Origin: Myxococcales bacterium
GTDB taxonomy: Bacteria; Myxococcota; Myxococcia; Myxococcales; Myxococcaceae
NCBI GenBank assembly: GCA_030681895.1
Contig: JAUXRI010000025.1
Coordinates: 1-63,324, forward strand
Direction of reading: 5' to 3'
Length of the DNA: 63,324 nucleotides
Below, piece after piece: positions 25,877-34,523 of this stretch. Position 1 is the stretch's first letter; every line of letters starts with the position of its first letter. The notes below the pieces were generated by a model. That model was not told where the DNA came from. It ran no database searches and saw only the letters and a list, made by a program, of their open reading frames with translations. Position numbers and translations under genes: made by a program.

Positions 25877-26812
25877 TCACCTCGGCGCGGGGACCCGTCG
25901 CGTCAGCTCGTCGATCAGGTGGCCGGCCTCTTCGCGGCTGAACGCTCCCTGCATCGAGCTCTTCAGGACGAGGCGGTGTGAGAGCGACGGCTTGAGCACC
26001 GCGCGCACGTCACCGGGAGAGACGAACGCCCGGTCTTCCCACAGCGCCCAGGCCCTCGCGGCGGAGATCAGCGCCAGCACGGCGCGGGTCGACACGCCGC
26101 GCTCGATCTCGGCGTGCGAGCGCGTCTCTTGCGCCAGCCGCACTGCGTAGTCGGCGACGTCTCTGGAGACCTCGACGCGATCGGCAGCAGCTTGAATCGC
26201 CATCAACTCTTCGGCCGTCGCCACCGCTGCGAGCGCATGGAGCGGATCGCCACGGCGGCTGATGATCAGCTCCGCTTCGATGGCCGGGTCGAGGTGGCCG
26301 AGCGAGAGCCGCATCAGGAACCGATCGAGCTGCGAGTCCGGGAGCGGGTACGTGCCGGCGAGATCGAGCGGGTTCTGCGTCGCCACCACGGTGAAGGGCG
26401 CGGGCAGCTTGCGGGTGACGCCGTCGAGGCTGACCTGGCCCTGCGCCATCGCCTCGAGCAGGGCCGACTGCGTTCGCGGCGGCGCGCGGTTGAGCTCATC
26501 AGCGAGCACGAGGTGGTGGAAGATCGGGCCGGGGCGGAACTCGAAGGTGCCTTGTTGAGGCAGGAAGATCTGACTCCCGAGAATGTCGCTGGGCAGCAGG
26601 TCGGCGGTGAACTGCACGCGGCCGAATGACAGCGCGAAGCACCGCGCCAGCCCTTCCGCGAGCGTCGTCTTGCCGACGCCCGGCACGTCTTCGAGCAGCA
26701 GGTGGCCTCGAGCCGCCAGGCAGGTGAGGGCGAGCTTCGTCTGTTCCGGCTTCCCCAGGACCACTTGACCTAAGTGGGCGTGGAGCTTCTTCAAGAGGTC
26801 AGTGGCGTTCAC
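25877..26812 (-). CDS. MoxR-family AAA+ ATPase
   Basis: The protein has 311 residues from GTG 26812. Walker A is PGVGKTT (44-50), and Walker B is VLADELNRAPPRTQSALLEAM with the arginine-finger region downstream (PLPDSQLDRFLMRLSLGHLD). MoxR ATPases are chaperone-like and help mature or insert metal cofactors in partner complexes that usually include VWA or DUF58 proteins. It is the first gene of a four-gene operon (MoxR, DUF58, transglutaminase, transporter-HEAT). The divergent mutL gene starts 77 bases away, so the two share a promoter region. Confidence 0.93.
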   Translation of the reverse strand: MNATDLLKKLHAHLGQVVLGKPEQTKLALTCLAARGHLLLEDVPGVGKTTLAEGLARCFALSFGRVQFTADLLPSDILGSQIFLPQQGTFEFRPGPIFHHLVLADELNRAPPRTQSALLEAMAQGQVSLDGVTRKLPAPFTVVATQNPLDLAGTYPLPDSQLDRFLMRLSLGHLDPAIEAELIISRRGDPLHALAAVATAEELMAIQAAADRVEVSRDVADYAVRLAQETRSHAEIERGVSTRAVLALISAARAWALWEDRAFVSPGDVRAVLKPSLSHRLVLKSSMQGAFSREEAGHLIDELTRRVPAPR

Positions 26813-26889
26813 TGTGTCAAAAGGCCCGAGAAAGGCGTCGAGCGACTGTAGCCAACGCTATGGTGGAGCCGCTCGGAAATCGTCACCAG

Positions 26890-28620
26890 ATGGGCCGCGT
26901 TCGCAGACTTCCCACCGACCTGATCAACCAGATCGCCGCTGGTGAGGTCGTCGAGCGCCCTGCGTCGGTCGTCAAGGAGCTCGCCGAGAACTCGGTTGAT
27001 GCGGGCGCGACGCGGGTGACAGTGCGCCTGGTGCGCGGCGGCTGCGCGAACATCACCGTCATCGACGACGGCTGCGGCATGTCGAGAGAAGACGCGCTCA
27101 CCTGCCTCGAGCGCCACGCCACCAGCAAGCTCGTCGACGCCGAGGGGCTCTTTCACATTCTCACCAAGGGCTTCCGGGGCGAGGCGATTCCGGCCATCGC
27201 GTCGGTGTCTCGCTTCTGTCTCGTCACCAGCGAGCCCGAAGCGCTGGCGGGAACGAAGCTGTCCATCGAGGGCGGAGGTGAGCCGGTGGTCGAAGACGCT
27301 CCGGCCGTCGGCGGCACCCGCATCGACGTCGACGATCTGTTCTTCAACGTGCCCGCGCGCCGCAAGTTCCTCAAGCGCGAGGCCACCGAGCTGCTGCACT
27401 GCGAAGACGCCGTCACCCGACTCGCGCTGGCGCACCCCGAGGTGGGCTTCACCCTGGAGCACGAAGGCAAGCAGATCTGGGCGAGCCCTCCGTCTGCGTC
27501 GGAGCCGATGCAGCGCGCCGCGGCGGTGCTGGGGAGCGAGGCGGCGCCGCACCTGCTGTCGATCTCGGAGCGCCGGCTGGGACTCACCGTGACGGGCTTC
27601 ATCGCTGCGCCGGAGTTCACGCTGTCGAGCGCTCGCGGCCTGATGACCTTCGTGAACCACCGCTACGTGCGCGATCGTGGCCTCACCTCGGCGATTCAGC
27701 GCGCCTACCAGGACTCGTTGCCGCCCGGCCGCCAGCCCGTCGCGCTGGTGTTCATCGAGCTCGACCCTGCAGCCGTCGACGTCAACGTGCACCCGCAGAA
27801 GCTCGAGGTGCGCTTCTCCGATCCACGCTCGGTGCAAGAGGCGGTCGGCGCGGCCGTGTCAGTGGCGTTGAAAGCAGCGCCGTGGCGGCAGGACTCACGC
27901 GGGCCCGAGACGCCGCAGGTGCAGGCCCAGTACGCGCAAGCCATCGAGCGGTTCCTCGCCCGTGCCCAACCCGCGCCTGCGTTCCTCGAGCCCGCGATGC
28001 CGTTGTCGCTCGACCAGTCGCTGGGCCGCACGTCGTTCGGCACCGCGAGGCCCACGCTCGATACCGCGCCGCCTCGCAACTACTTCGGCGCCTTGCGGTT
28101 CCTCAGCGTCCTGTCGCGGCGCTTCTGGCTGACCGAATCGCCTGCGGGCTCGCTCGTGATCGTCGACCCGCGCGCCGTCGAGGAGCGGGTGATCTGGTCT
28201 GCGCTCGCCACGCGGTTCCAGAAGGGCGAGCTCGCCGCGGCGGGCCGCACGCTGTTCTCGGCGCGGCTCGATCTGGTGCCGACGGAGCGCACCAGGGTGC
28301 TCGAGGCGGCGCCCGAGCTGCTCGAGGTGGGCGTCGAGGTCGAAGACTTCGGCACGGGCTCGCTCTCGCTGCTGCGGGTGCCAGCCGAGCTGGAGCGCGT
28401 GGACCCCGGCGCGTGGCTCGTCGAGACGGCAGCGGCCTCAGATGCGTCGGCGCGAATCGCGGTGATGGCGAGGCGGGCAGCGCTGACCGCCGAGATCATG
28501 GTCACCCACGATCAAGCGCGGGCGCGGCTCGAGGCGCTCGACGAGGTCGCGGCCCAGGTTCACGCTCACGCCGCGCGCGTCATCGTTCGTGATCTGCCGG
28601 TGCTCGATCTCGAAGGGTGA
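26890..28620 (+). CDS. mutL: DNA mismatch repair protein MutL lacking endonuclease motifs
   Basis: The protein has 576 residues from ATG 26890, which aligns with the usual MutL start; ATG 26860 adds 10 unmatched residues. The N-terminal GHKL ATPase is intact: LINQIAAGEVVERPASVVKE, ENSVDAGA, DDGCGM and FRGEAIPAI. The C-terminal dimerisation domain (about 390-576) has DPRAVEER near residue 426 where nuclease-type MutL has DQHA(X)2E(X)4E, and the later ACK-type cysteine and CPHGRP motifs are missing (MARRAALTAE, IVRDLPVL). Strand nicking by this MutL is therefore unlikely. No mutS or mutH is in the window. The next gene begins after a likely promoter. Confidence 0.93.
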   Translation: MGRVRRLPTDLINQIAAGEVVERPASVVKELAENSVDAGATRVTVRLVRGGCANITVIDDGCGMSREDALTCLERHATSKLVDAEGLFHILTKGFRGEAIPAIASVSRFCLVTSEPEALAGTKLSIEGGGEPVVEDAPAVGGTRIDVDDLFFNVPARRKFLKREATELLHCEDAVTRLALAHPEVGFTLEHEGKQIWASPPSASEPMQRAAAVLGSEAAPHLLSISERRLGLTVTGFIAAPEFTLSSARGLMTFVNHRYVRDRGLTSAIQRAYQDSLPPGRQPVALVFIELDPAAVDVNVHPQKLEVRFSDPRSVQEAVGAAVSVALKAAPWRQDSRGPETPQVQAQYAQAIERFLARAQPAPAFLEPAMPLSLDQSLGRTSFGTARPTLDTAPPRNYFGALRFLSVLSRRFWLTESPAGSLVIVDPRAVEERVIWSALATRFQKGELAAAGRTLFSARLDLVPTERTRVLEAAPELLEVGVEVEDFGTGSLSLLRVPAELERVDPGAWLVETAAASDASARIAVMARRAALTAEIMVTHDQARARLEALDEVAAQVHAHAARVIVRDLPVLDLEG

Positions 28621-28631
28621 CGTCCGAAAAA

Positions 28632-28659
28632 TTGCCACCCTGATCGCCGCTGCTACCGT
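28632..28659 (+). promoter_or_regulatory. Candidate sigma-70-type promoter after mutL
   Basis: TTGCCA (28632-28637) and TACCGT (28654-28659) are spaced by 16 bases. They lie 41 bases upstream of the small gene at 28700 that opens the next operon. Confidence 0.4.
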
Positions 28660-28699
28660 CCGCTCCACACCTGTAGCGTTGAGCGAACGGAGCCTGCGG

Positions 28700-28855
28700 A
28701 TGAACGGTGTCATCACCGGTCGTGAAGTGGCTTCGCACTTTCGTCTCATCTGGAAAGAGTTCGGCTTCAGGTGCCTGGTTCGTTGTGTCGGTGCCTGCCT
28801 GGCGAGACGGCGCCGCACGTTTCTCGAGATCGCCTGGGAGACCCGCCGCTCATGA
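28700..28855 (+). CDS. Small basic conserved-looking protein (51 aa)
   Basis: The protein has 51 residues from ATG 28700, with GGAG 7 bases upstream and a promoter-like sequence before it. The stop overlaps the next start as ATGA, the arrangement typical of coupled genes in this window, which is the main reason to call it real. The sequence is basic and aromatic (GREVASHFRLIWKEFG, CLVRCVGACLARRRRTFLEI) with three Cys and no signal peptide or membrane span. The function is unknown. Confidence 0.55.
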   Translation: MNGVITGREVASHFRLIWKEFGFRCLVRCVGACLARRRRTFLEIAWETRRS

Positions 28856-29226
28856 ACCTCAACGATCCCCTCGCGCTCACGCCGTCACACGCGATGCCGG
28901 TTCCCGCGTCGTACGCCGAGAAGGCCATGGCGTCGCTGATGCAACTCCACGGCGAGTTGATGGATGAGAAGGAGCGGCGCGTCGAGCTGTTCCGCCGCCT
29001 GATGGAGAAGGAGCAGGCCCTCGCCGAGCTCAAGATGTACGTGAAGATCCTCGAGGAGCGCGCCGGTCTCGCGCGTGAGCCTGTCCAGCCAGCCGAGCCT
29101 CGAGCGGCCCGCGCCGAGCCACCCGCACCTCAGCCGCCACCCAAGCCCAGGTCGTCGCAGCTGAGCGCCATGCCTCCTGCGGTGCCGCGTGTCGGCAAAC
29201 GTCCAGAGGGGTGGAAGGTCTGGTGA
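28852..29226 (+). CDS. Small coiled-coil protein with proline-rich tail
   Basis: The protein has 124 residues from ATG 28852. Residues 22-75 form a helical, charged coiled coil (LMQLHGELMDEKERRVELFR ... ALAELKMYVKILEERAG). The tail is Pro/Ala-rich. There is no signal peptide or catalytic motif, so it may be a structural or adaptor protein. It overlaps the small gene upstream (ATGA) and the outer-membrane protein gene downstream (TGATG), so the three are translated together. The function is unknown. Confidence 0.7.
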   Translation: MNLNDPLALTPSHAMPVPASYAEKAMASLMQLHGELMDEKERRVELFRRLMEKEQALAELKMYVKILEERAGLAREPVQPAEPRAARAEPPAPQPPPKPRSSQLSAMPPAVPRVGKRPEGWKVW

Positions 29227-29906
29227 TGCGTCGCCTCGTCGTGGTCGCGGTGGTGAGCAGTGTTCTCATGGCGTCACCGGCGCTCGCCGATAGCGCCACC
29301 GATGGCGTCGGCCGGGTGAGCTTTGGCGGCGGGCTCCGGTGGACGCCCAACGGGTTCTTCAACGGGAAGGCAGCCGAGGCCGGTCACGCCAATACGATGG
29401 CAGAAGAGTTCGTGACCGCGCCGCTCGGCTTCCAGGGCATGGCGAGCTTCGGCTACGGCGCGTTCGAGTGGCTGGAGCTGGCGGTCGACGTGTTCGGCGG
29501 CTTCGAGTCGTTTCAGCTCGAAGGCTGGCTTCCGTTCACGTCGGTCTCGTACGGCGGGTTGATTGGCCTTCGGCTGACCCGCTACGACTTCCCCGTCACG
29601 GGGTTGGTGCCGTACCTGGGCGTTCAGACGGGCCCGATGCTCGTGACGGTCACGTCGCCGAGCTCGCCGGGGAGCGAACGCATCATGCAGGCGTGGAGCG
29701 TCAACGGTGGCGCTGCCTACAAGTTCACCGACAAGCTCGCCGTGTACGTCGACGTTCGCTACCTCTATGGGCGGGCCTACGTCTCGGAGATCGCGGGCAG
29801 AAACGTCGGCGGCGTCTGGTTCTCTGCAGGGCTCACCATCTTCTTTCCCCCGACGCCGAAGCGAGATCTCGACGTTCCGGGCTTCGGTGGTGGGTTGCGC
29901 TTCTGA
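29226..29906 (+). CDS. Outer-membrane beta-barrel protein
   Basis: The protein has 226 residues from ATG 29226, overlapping the preceding stop. A clear signal peptide ends at PALA-D. The rest alternates polar and hydrophobic residues in beta hairpins rich in Gly, Tyr and Phe (LRLTRYDFPVTGLVPYLGVQ, YKFTDKLAVYVDVRYLYGRA, WFSAGLTIFF) with an aromatic ending, as in small outer-membrane barrels with about eight strands. No specific family is recognised. Coupling to the coiled-coil gene suggests a joint envelope function. The following TPR gene starts 62 bases on. Confidence 0.75.
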   Translation: MRRLVVVAVVSSVLMASPALADSATDGVGRVSFGGGLRWTPNGFFNGKAAEAGHANTMAEEFVTAPLGFQGMASFGYGAFEWLELAVDVFGGFESFQLEGWLPFTSVSYGGLIGLRLTRYDFPVTGLVPYLGVQTGPMLVTVTSPSSPGSERIMQAWSVNGGAAYKFTDKLAVYVDVRYLYGRAYVSEIAGRNVGGVWFSAGLTIFFPPTPKRDLDVPGFGGGLRF

Positions 29907-29968
29907 GGCCGTCGGCTCCAGGCGCGAAGAACGTCACGGGCCCCGGGCTCGTGGTACAGGAAATAGCC

Positions 29969-30889
29969 ATGGCGCAGGAACCTGCAGATCTGAACAAGCC
30001 GCTCGAGGAGATCCGTCGCGAGGTCGTCGAAGCACGCAACATGACGATCAAGACGGACAACGCGCTCAAGTCGCTCCACGCCGAGCTCAAGGTGGTCAGC
30101 ACTCAGCAGGCCGAATTCCAGCGTCGCACGTGGTTCTCGACGGGCGCGGCCTATCTGGGGTTCCTGGGCGTCTGCGTCGCAGGCGCGGTGGTCGTGTCGG
30201 GCGCACGGGCGACCTCTGCAACTGAGCAGAAGCAGCGCCTCGAGCAGCAGGTCGGCGAGCTGACCTCTCAGCTCGAGAAGCAGAAGACCGAGGCCGCCGC
30301 CGTGGCGCAGGCCGAACGTGGCGCGACGGACGTGTACAAGCAGATGACGACGCTCCCCGGCGAGCAGCGCCTCAAGGGCGTCGAAGCGCTCGCGAAGCTC
30401 GATCTCACCCGGCTGTCTCCGCTGACGCGCCAGGCGCTGCAGGATCGCGCCTCGCTCCTGCGCAAAGAGGTCGGCGCGAGCGTGCTCGAGCGTGGGAAGA
30501 CCGCGTTTCGCCGCAACGAGTGGGCCGAGACCATCGAGCAGCTCACCCGGTTCCTCGCGATGAGTCCGGATGAGGACGAGGCCATCGACGCGTCGTTCTT
30601 TCTGGGGAACGCGCTCTTTCAGTCACGGAAGTACGAAGACGCGATCAAGCCGCTCACGCGCTTCGCCGATGGCGACAAGAAGGCCCGCATGCGTGACTTC
30701 GCGCTGTTGATGTTGATGCAGTCGCACGACACCGTCGGCAACAAGGACAAGGCGGTCGAGTACGCGAAGGAGGGGTGGCAGACCTACCCGGCCAGCGAGT
30801 TCCGAGGGCAGTTCATCTCGAGGCTCCAGCGCGCGACGACGAGCCCAGCGGCCGCACCCGCGCCTGCAGCCGCTGACGCAGGACGATAG
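29969..30889 (+). CDS. Membrane-anchored coiled-coil and TPR protein
   Basis: The protein has 306 residues from ATG 29969, with AGGA upstream. A helical N-terminal part (1-50) precedes a membrane helix (about 54-76, YLGFLGVCVAGAVVVSGA) and a coiled coil (81-115). The C-terminal two thirds carry tetratricopeptide-like repeats (EWAETIEQLTRFLAMSPDED, ASFFLGNALFQSRKYEDAI), as in YbgF-type proteins. The soluble part should face the periplasm or the outer side of the inner membrane. It probably pairs with the short anchored protein 12 bases downstream. The function is unknown. Confidence 0.78.
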   Translation: MAQEPADLNKPLEEIRREVVEARNMTIKTDNALKSLHAELKVVSTQQAEFQRRTWFSTGAAYLGFLGVCVAGAVVVSGARATSATEQKQRLEQQVGELTSQLEKQKTEAAAVAQAERGATDVYKQMTTLPGEQRLKGVEALAKLDLTRLSPLTRQALQDRASLLRKEVGASVLERGKTAFRRNEWAETIEQLTRFLAMSPDEDEAIDASFFLGNALFQSRKYEDAIKPLTRFADGDKKARMRDFALLMLMQSHDTVGNKDKAVEYAKEGWQTYPASEFRGQFISRLQRATTSPAAAPAPAAADAGR

Positions 30890-30901
30890 AACGGAGCCTG
30901 C

Positions 30902-31390
30902 ATGGCCACGCCGCCTCCCACGCAGGCACAGCTGAGGCCCTATCGCGGGGCGGCGTGGGCGCTCTATCTGGTCGTCGCCGTCGGGTTCTCGAGCCTCGTC
31001 ATCTACAGCGTGACGAAGTCGGTGTTTCAGATGTCTCCCGACCGGCCGGCGCCTGCGACCGCGAAGAGCGTCGAGGTGTGCGCCTCAGGCCTCACCTCGC
31101 TCTTCGACACCCTCGAGTCCGAGCGGCAGAAGCTGACGGCGCCGCAGGCCTCGGAGGCCGACCGTCGCTGGCTCACGTTTCGAACCGGGTGGATGGTGCG
31201 CCTGCGTGAGCTCGAAGCAGAGTGCGCGCTCGACGAGAGCGAGCGGTCGGAGCTGAAGGTCGCGTTCGCGGGCCTCAACAAGGTGATGGATTTGTCGACG
31301 GTCGAAGCCACACAGCTCGCAGGTCAGCTCGGGCCGGCCGTCGATTCGTTTCGGCAGCAGCTCGGCGCATTGCCGGGCGGACGACGCTGA
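30902..31390 (+). CDS. Hypothetical membrane-anchored helical protein
   Basis: The protein has 162 residues. One N-terminal membrane helix (about 18-40, WALYLVVAVGFSSLVIYSV) is followed by a soluble, charged helical domain (FDTLESERQKLTAPQASE ... LESEALDESERSEL-like pattern). It closely follows the coiled-coil/TPR gene and probably shares its transcript and location. No family is recognised. It is the last gene before the convergent lipoprotein cluster; the 180 bases between contain no ORF or clear terminator. Confidence 0.65.
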   Translation: MATPPPTQAQLRPYRGAAWALYLVVAVGFSSLVIYSVTKSVFQMSPDRPAPATAKSVEVCASGLTSLFDTLESERQKLTAPQASEADRRWLTFRTGWMVRLRELEAECALDESERSELKVAFAGLNKVMDLSTVEATQLAGQLGPAVDSFRQQLGALPGGRR

Positions 31391-31570
31391 TCGTCTGACT
31401 GGCGAAGCGCGATACAACAAGTGCTCTGCTCACGGGCTTCTGGTTCACGACCGCGCGGCAGAGTGTTCGCTCCCGCGTCGCGGGTCACGTGAGCGCCAGC
31501 AGCCGTTCATGATGGTCCGAGCACTTCATTCGATGCGCGCGATCCACGACGCCAACCGGTCGACCGACGG

Positions 31571-33256
31571 TCACTGTGGCGGAGGTTCGCGGGTCGGCAA
31601 CACGACGGTGTAGCTGCCCACGCCGTTGGTCACGCCCGACGCCAGGAGCACGGCCGCCGGCTTTCCTTCGATTCGCGTGACACGGAAGAAGCGCACCTGC
31701 GCGTTCACGAGCGGCTGGGAGCCACGCGCGCTGAGCGTCGACGTGACGGTGCCGGTGAGGCGGCGGCCGCGGGGCAGGGTGATCGGCGCGAAGGTCTGCG
31801 AGGTGGTCGTCGTGCCGTTGCTCGCGGCCGCGGCCGAGACGGTGATGAGGCGGCTGGTCTGCGGGAGCTCGATCGCCGGAGTGAACTCGATGCGCCAGTT
31901 GCCCGGGTCGAGGGCGAGCTCGTACTTCCCGTCGAGATCGGTGAGCGAGTCGACGTCTTCGAGCGGCAGCGGCCGTTTCCCCGTCGACGTCTCGATCGCG
32001 CGAACCTGGAGCATCGCCGCGGGCGCGCCGCCGGGGAGCCGGACCTCTCCGCTGACCGAGATGCGCTCGGTGCAGCGAACCGTCGGTGGGTCCAGCGAGG
32101 GCTTCGAGCCCGGCGCGTTCTTCACCTTCACCTGCTGCTGCGTCACCGCTGAACGAACGCCAGGCCTCGGGAAGACGGTGAGCGTGAAGCTCTCGTCGGG
32201 CGGGAGAAGATCGAGCACGAAGGCGCCGTCGTTGTCGGTGGTCGCGAGGCGAGAGCGGAAGGTACTGCCTCCGGTGACGCGGCCCTCGATCACCACCGTC
32301 GCTCCGGCGAGCGGCTGGCCGTCTGCGCCGAGCACGTGTCCGGGGACCATGCGCACCGGCTCACCGAAATCGCCGAGCTCGAGGGTCAGGCTCGTCGAGA
32401 ACGGCGGCGTGAGCAGGAAGCGGCGGGTTGGCGCCAGGGCGCCGCTCTCTCGAGCAGTCGCCACCAGCTCGATGGCGGGCAACTGGTTGGCCCGGGGCGA
32501 CATCACGAGAATGAAGTCTCCGCGCGCGCCCGGGCGGCCGGTCGACGTCTCGACCCGCTGCGAGAGCGGCTCGCCGGTGGCAGGGTCGACGGCCTGAAGG
32601 TCCATCGCGTCTTGCGTGACGTAGATCTCGCTCGGCGTGGGAACGGTGATCTTCTTCTTGATGAGGCGGCCGGAGAGCGTGATCGCGCCTTCGACCGATG
32701 CAAAGGCGAAGTTGACGGTGGCGCCTGCGTCGGGGCTGGCGGCAACGCTGGCGAACGTCTGCGGAGGCACCTCGAGGCTCGCAGGGAAGGCCGACACGGT
32801 GAACTTGCCCTGACCGACGTTCATCGAGAACGTGCCTCGGTCGGTCATCGCGAAGCGGGCCTGGTAGCTGCGCGCTACGCCGGGGAGCACGAGGCTCTCG
32901 CCCGAGGCGCGAACGACGACTTCATCGGTGTAGATGCTGCGCTGGGTCGGGTCGACGCCGGCGGTGCGCTCACGCTGGAACGAGCCCACGATGCTGAGCG
33001 GCCCCTTGATGTCGAAGTCCTGCATCAGGCCGAGCTGATCGATTTCGAAGTCCTGAGGGAACAGCCCGACCGTCGAGCCACCGGTGACCTCGACGGCGAT
33101 GCCCCGCGTCGGGTCGCCGCAGCCGTCTGGAAAACAGATCAACCCCGCGTTGCAGTCCGAGTCGGTCAGACAGGGCGGGGGCGTGTTGGCCACCGTCGTT
33201 CCGCACGCGGCGATCGCGAGCACGACGATCACGTTGAGGGCGAGCTGGCGGTTCAT
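31571..33256 (-). CDS. Lipoprotein with carboxypeptidase-regulatory-like domains
   Basis: The protein has 561 residues from ATG 33256, chosen because it overlaps the preceding stop as ATGA; ATG 33262 lies 6 bases upstream. The lipobox is AIAAC. A Cys-rich stretch follows (CLTDSDCNAGLICFPDGCGD), typical of myxobacterial surface lipoproteins. Later beta-sandwich repeats include VPGHVLGADGQPLAGATVVI and DNDGAFVLDLLP, the carboxypeptidase regulatory-like fold. It is the last gene of the pfk-pkn4-linked transcript. A role in the outer membrane or matrix is likely, but no enzymatic domain is seen. Confidence 0.8.
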   Translation of the reverse strand: MNRQLALNVIVVLAIAACGTTVANTPPPCLTDSDCNAGLICFPDGCGDPTRGIAVEVTGGSTVGLFPQDFEIDQLGLMQDFDIKGPLSIVGSFQRERTAGVDPTQRSIYTDEVVVRASGESLVLPGVARSYQARFAMTDRGTFSMNVGQGKFTVSAFPASLEVPPQTFASVAASPDAGATVNFAFASVEGAITLSGRLIKKKITVPTPSEIYVTQDAMDLQAVDPATGEPLSQRVETSTGRPGARGDFILVMSPRANQLPAIELVATARESGALAPTRRFLLTPPFSTSLTLELGDFGEPVRMVPGHVLGADGQPLAGATVVIEGRVTGGSTFRSRLATTDNDGAFVLDLLPPDESFTLTVFPRPGVRSAVTQQQVKVKNAPGSKPSLDPPTVRCTERISVSGEVRLPGGAPAAMLQVRAIETSTGKRPLPLEDVDSLTDLDGKYELALDPGNWRIEFTPAIELPQTSRLITVSAAAASNGTTTTSQTFAPITLPRGRRLTGTVTSTLSARGSQPLVNAQVRFFRVTRIEGKPAAVLLASGVTNGVGSYTVVLPTREPPPQ

Positions 33257-33891
33257 TGGCATGGGGTGGTTGGGTCGACCTGAACGAGCCAGGCGTAGTC
33301 GTCGCGGAACGCTGTCACGGGCAAGGTCTGCCCCGCCGTCACAACTGCCGCTCGGGTGGTGTCGAGGAACGGCTGAGAATCGACACCTGCGTCGGTGCGA
33401 ACCGTCTCGACGAAGTCACCGTCGGTCACGACAACTTCGACCCGGTGCTTCTTTCCGTCAGCGAGTGCGGAGAGGTTCGCGAGGAACTGCCCGGGCGCGG
33501 TCACGTTGCGTACGGTCGGCTCGGAGCTGACCGCAGTTCCATTGTTGCCCTGCACACCACCGACGTAACGAACGTCTGGGTCAATGAACCAGAGCGCTCG
33601 AATGACGTCGGTGACGTCCGGGTCATCTGCCTTGACCGAGAACGTCGGGAACACACAGTTGGGCCCTACTCGCAGGATGAGCTCTCGCTGCTCCGGAATC
33701 GAGAGGCCCGACATGATCCGCACGCGCGCGTTGCCAGCCGGAGCTCGAACCACGCACACCCCAGCGACACACTCGAGGCCATTCGCGCAGCTCACGCTGG
33801 TCGGGCACGGAACTCCAGCGCCCGACGCGCCGCAGCTCACCGACGCAAAAAGCGCGAGCGCTGCCAGGCCGACGGGTGGTGAGCTGGTCAT
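33253..33891 (-). CDS. Cys-rich lipoprotein, tandem paralogue (copy B)
   Basis: The protein has 212 residues from ATG 33891, which overlaps the preceding stop as ATGA; another ATG lies 6 bases upstream. The lipobox-like FASVSC is followed by CPTSVSCANGLECVAGVC. The body matches the next upstream gene in blocks ILRVGPNCVFPTFSVKADDP, ALWFIDPDVRYVGGVQGN, HRVEVVVTDGDFVE and the ending DDYAWLVQVD-TTPC. The two are clearly a duplication. The function is unknown; the conserved last Cys and Trp suggest a folded secreted domain. It precedes the larger lipoprotein gene with a 4-base overlap. Confidence 0.78.
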   Translation of the reverse strand: MTSSPPVGLAALALFASVSCGASGAGVPCPTSVSCANGLECVAGVCVVRAPAGNARVRIMSGLSIPEQRELILRVGPNCVFPTFSVKADDPDVTDVIRALWFIDPDVRYVGGVQGNNGTAVSSEPTVRNVTAPGQFLANLSALADGKKHRVEVVVTDGDFVETVRTDAGVDSQPFLDTTRAAVVTAGQTLPVTAFRDDYAWLVQVDPTTPCQ

Positions 33892-34523
33892 CGACATGGG
33901 GTGGTATCGACCTGAATGAGCCAGACGTAGTCGTCGCGAAAGGCGGGAACGTCGATGGCGACGCCTCCATCACCTTCGCCGACGCGAATCGAAGGGCGGC
34001 TGATGTCGAGAAACGGTTGGGGGGTGCCGTCCGGGTCGTTGCGCTGACTCTCGATGAACACCCCGTCGGTCACCACCACCTCCACGCGGTGCGTCCGGCC
34101 ATCAGTGAAGGTGCCGAGGGTGGTGATGAACTGGCTTGGCACCCTGACCTCACGAACGGGCGACCCACCGCTGATCGGGATGCCCGGGTTTCCGCGAACC
34201 CCGCCGAGGTACCGCTCAATCGGGTCGATGAACCATTGGGCCTCGATCCGATCGTCGGTGTTGGGGTCGTCGACCTGGACCGAGAAGACTGGGCGTGGGC
34301 AGTTCGGGCCGAACGTCACCGTGGCCTCGCGCTGCGCGGGAACGCCGAGCCCCGGCAGCACGCGCAAGGGCCGGTTCGCCGGGTCGGGCAGCGGGGTGAT
34401 GATCTGATCGTCCTGGGGAAGAAGGCACGCCATCTGGGTTCCAGTCACACCAAGACATAGCAACATCGTTGCCACGCGTTTTCGGCTGTGTGTGCGCAGG
34501 AAGTTCAAGCGGTTCGTCCTCAT
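33888..34523 (-). CDS. Secreted/lipoprotein paralogue (copy A)
   Basis: The protein has 211 residues from ATG 34523, which overlaps the stop of the activator fragment as TGATG. ATG 34466 (MLLCLGVTGTQMAC) would give a cleaner signal sequence with a weak lipobox QMAC. Blocks shared with copy B include TFGPNCPRPVFSVQVDDP, AQWFIDPIERYLGGVRGN, HRVEVVVTDGVFIESQ and DDYVWLIQVDTTPC. Copy A lacks copy B's Cys-rich N-terminal motif. The coupling to the sigma-54 activator gene is notable because the regulator and its possible target lie in one transcript. Confidence 0.75.
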   Translation of the reverse strand: MRTNRLNFLRTHSRKRVATMLLCLGVTGTQMACLLPQDDQIITPLPDPANRPLRVLPGLGVPAQREATVTFGPNCPRPVFSVQVDDPNTDDRIEAQWFIDPIERYLGGVRGNPGIPISGGSPVREVRVPSQFITTLGTFTDGRTHRVEVVVTDGVFIESQRNDPDGTPQPFLDISRPSIRVGEGDGGVAIDVPAFRDDYVWLIQVDTTPCR

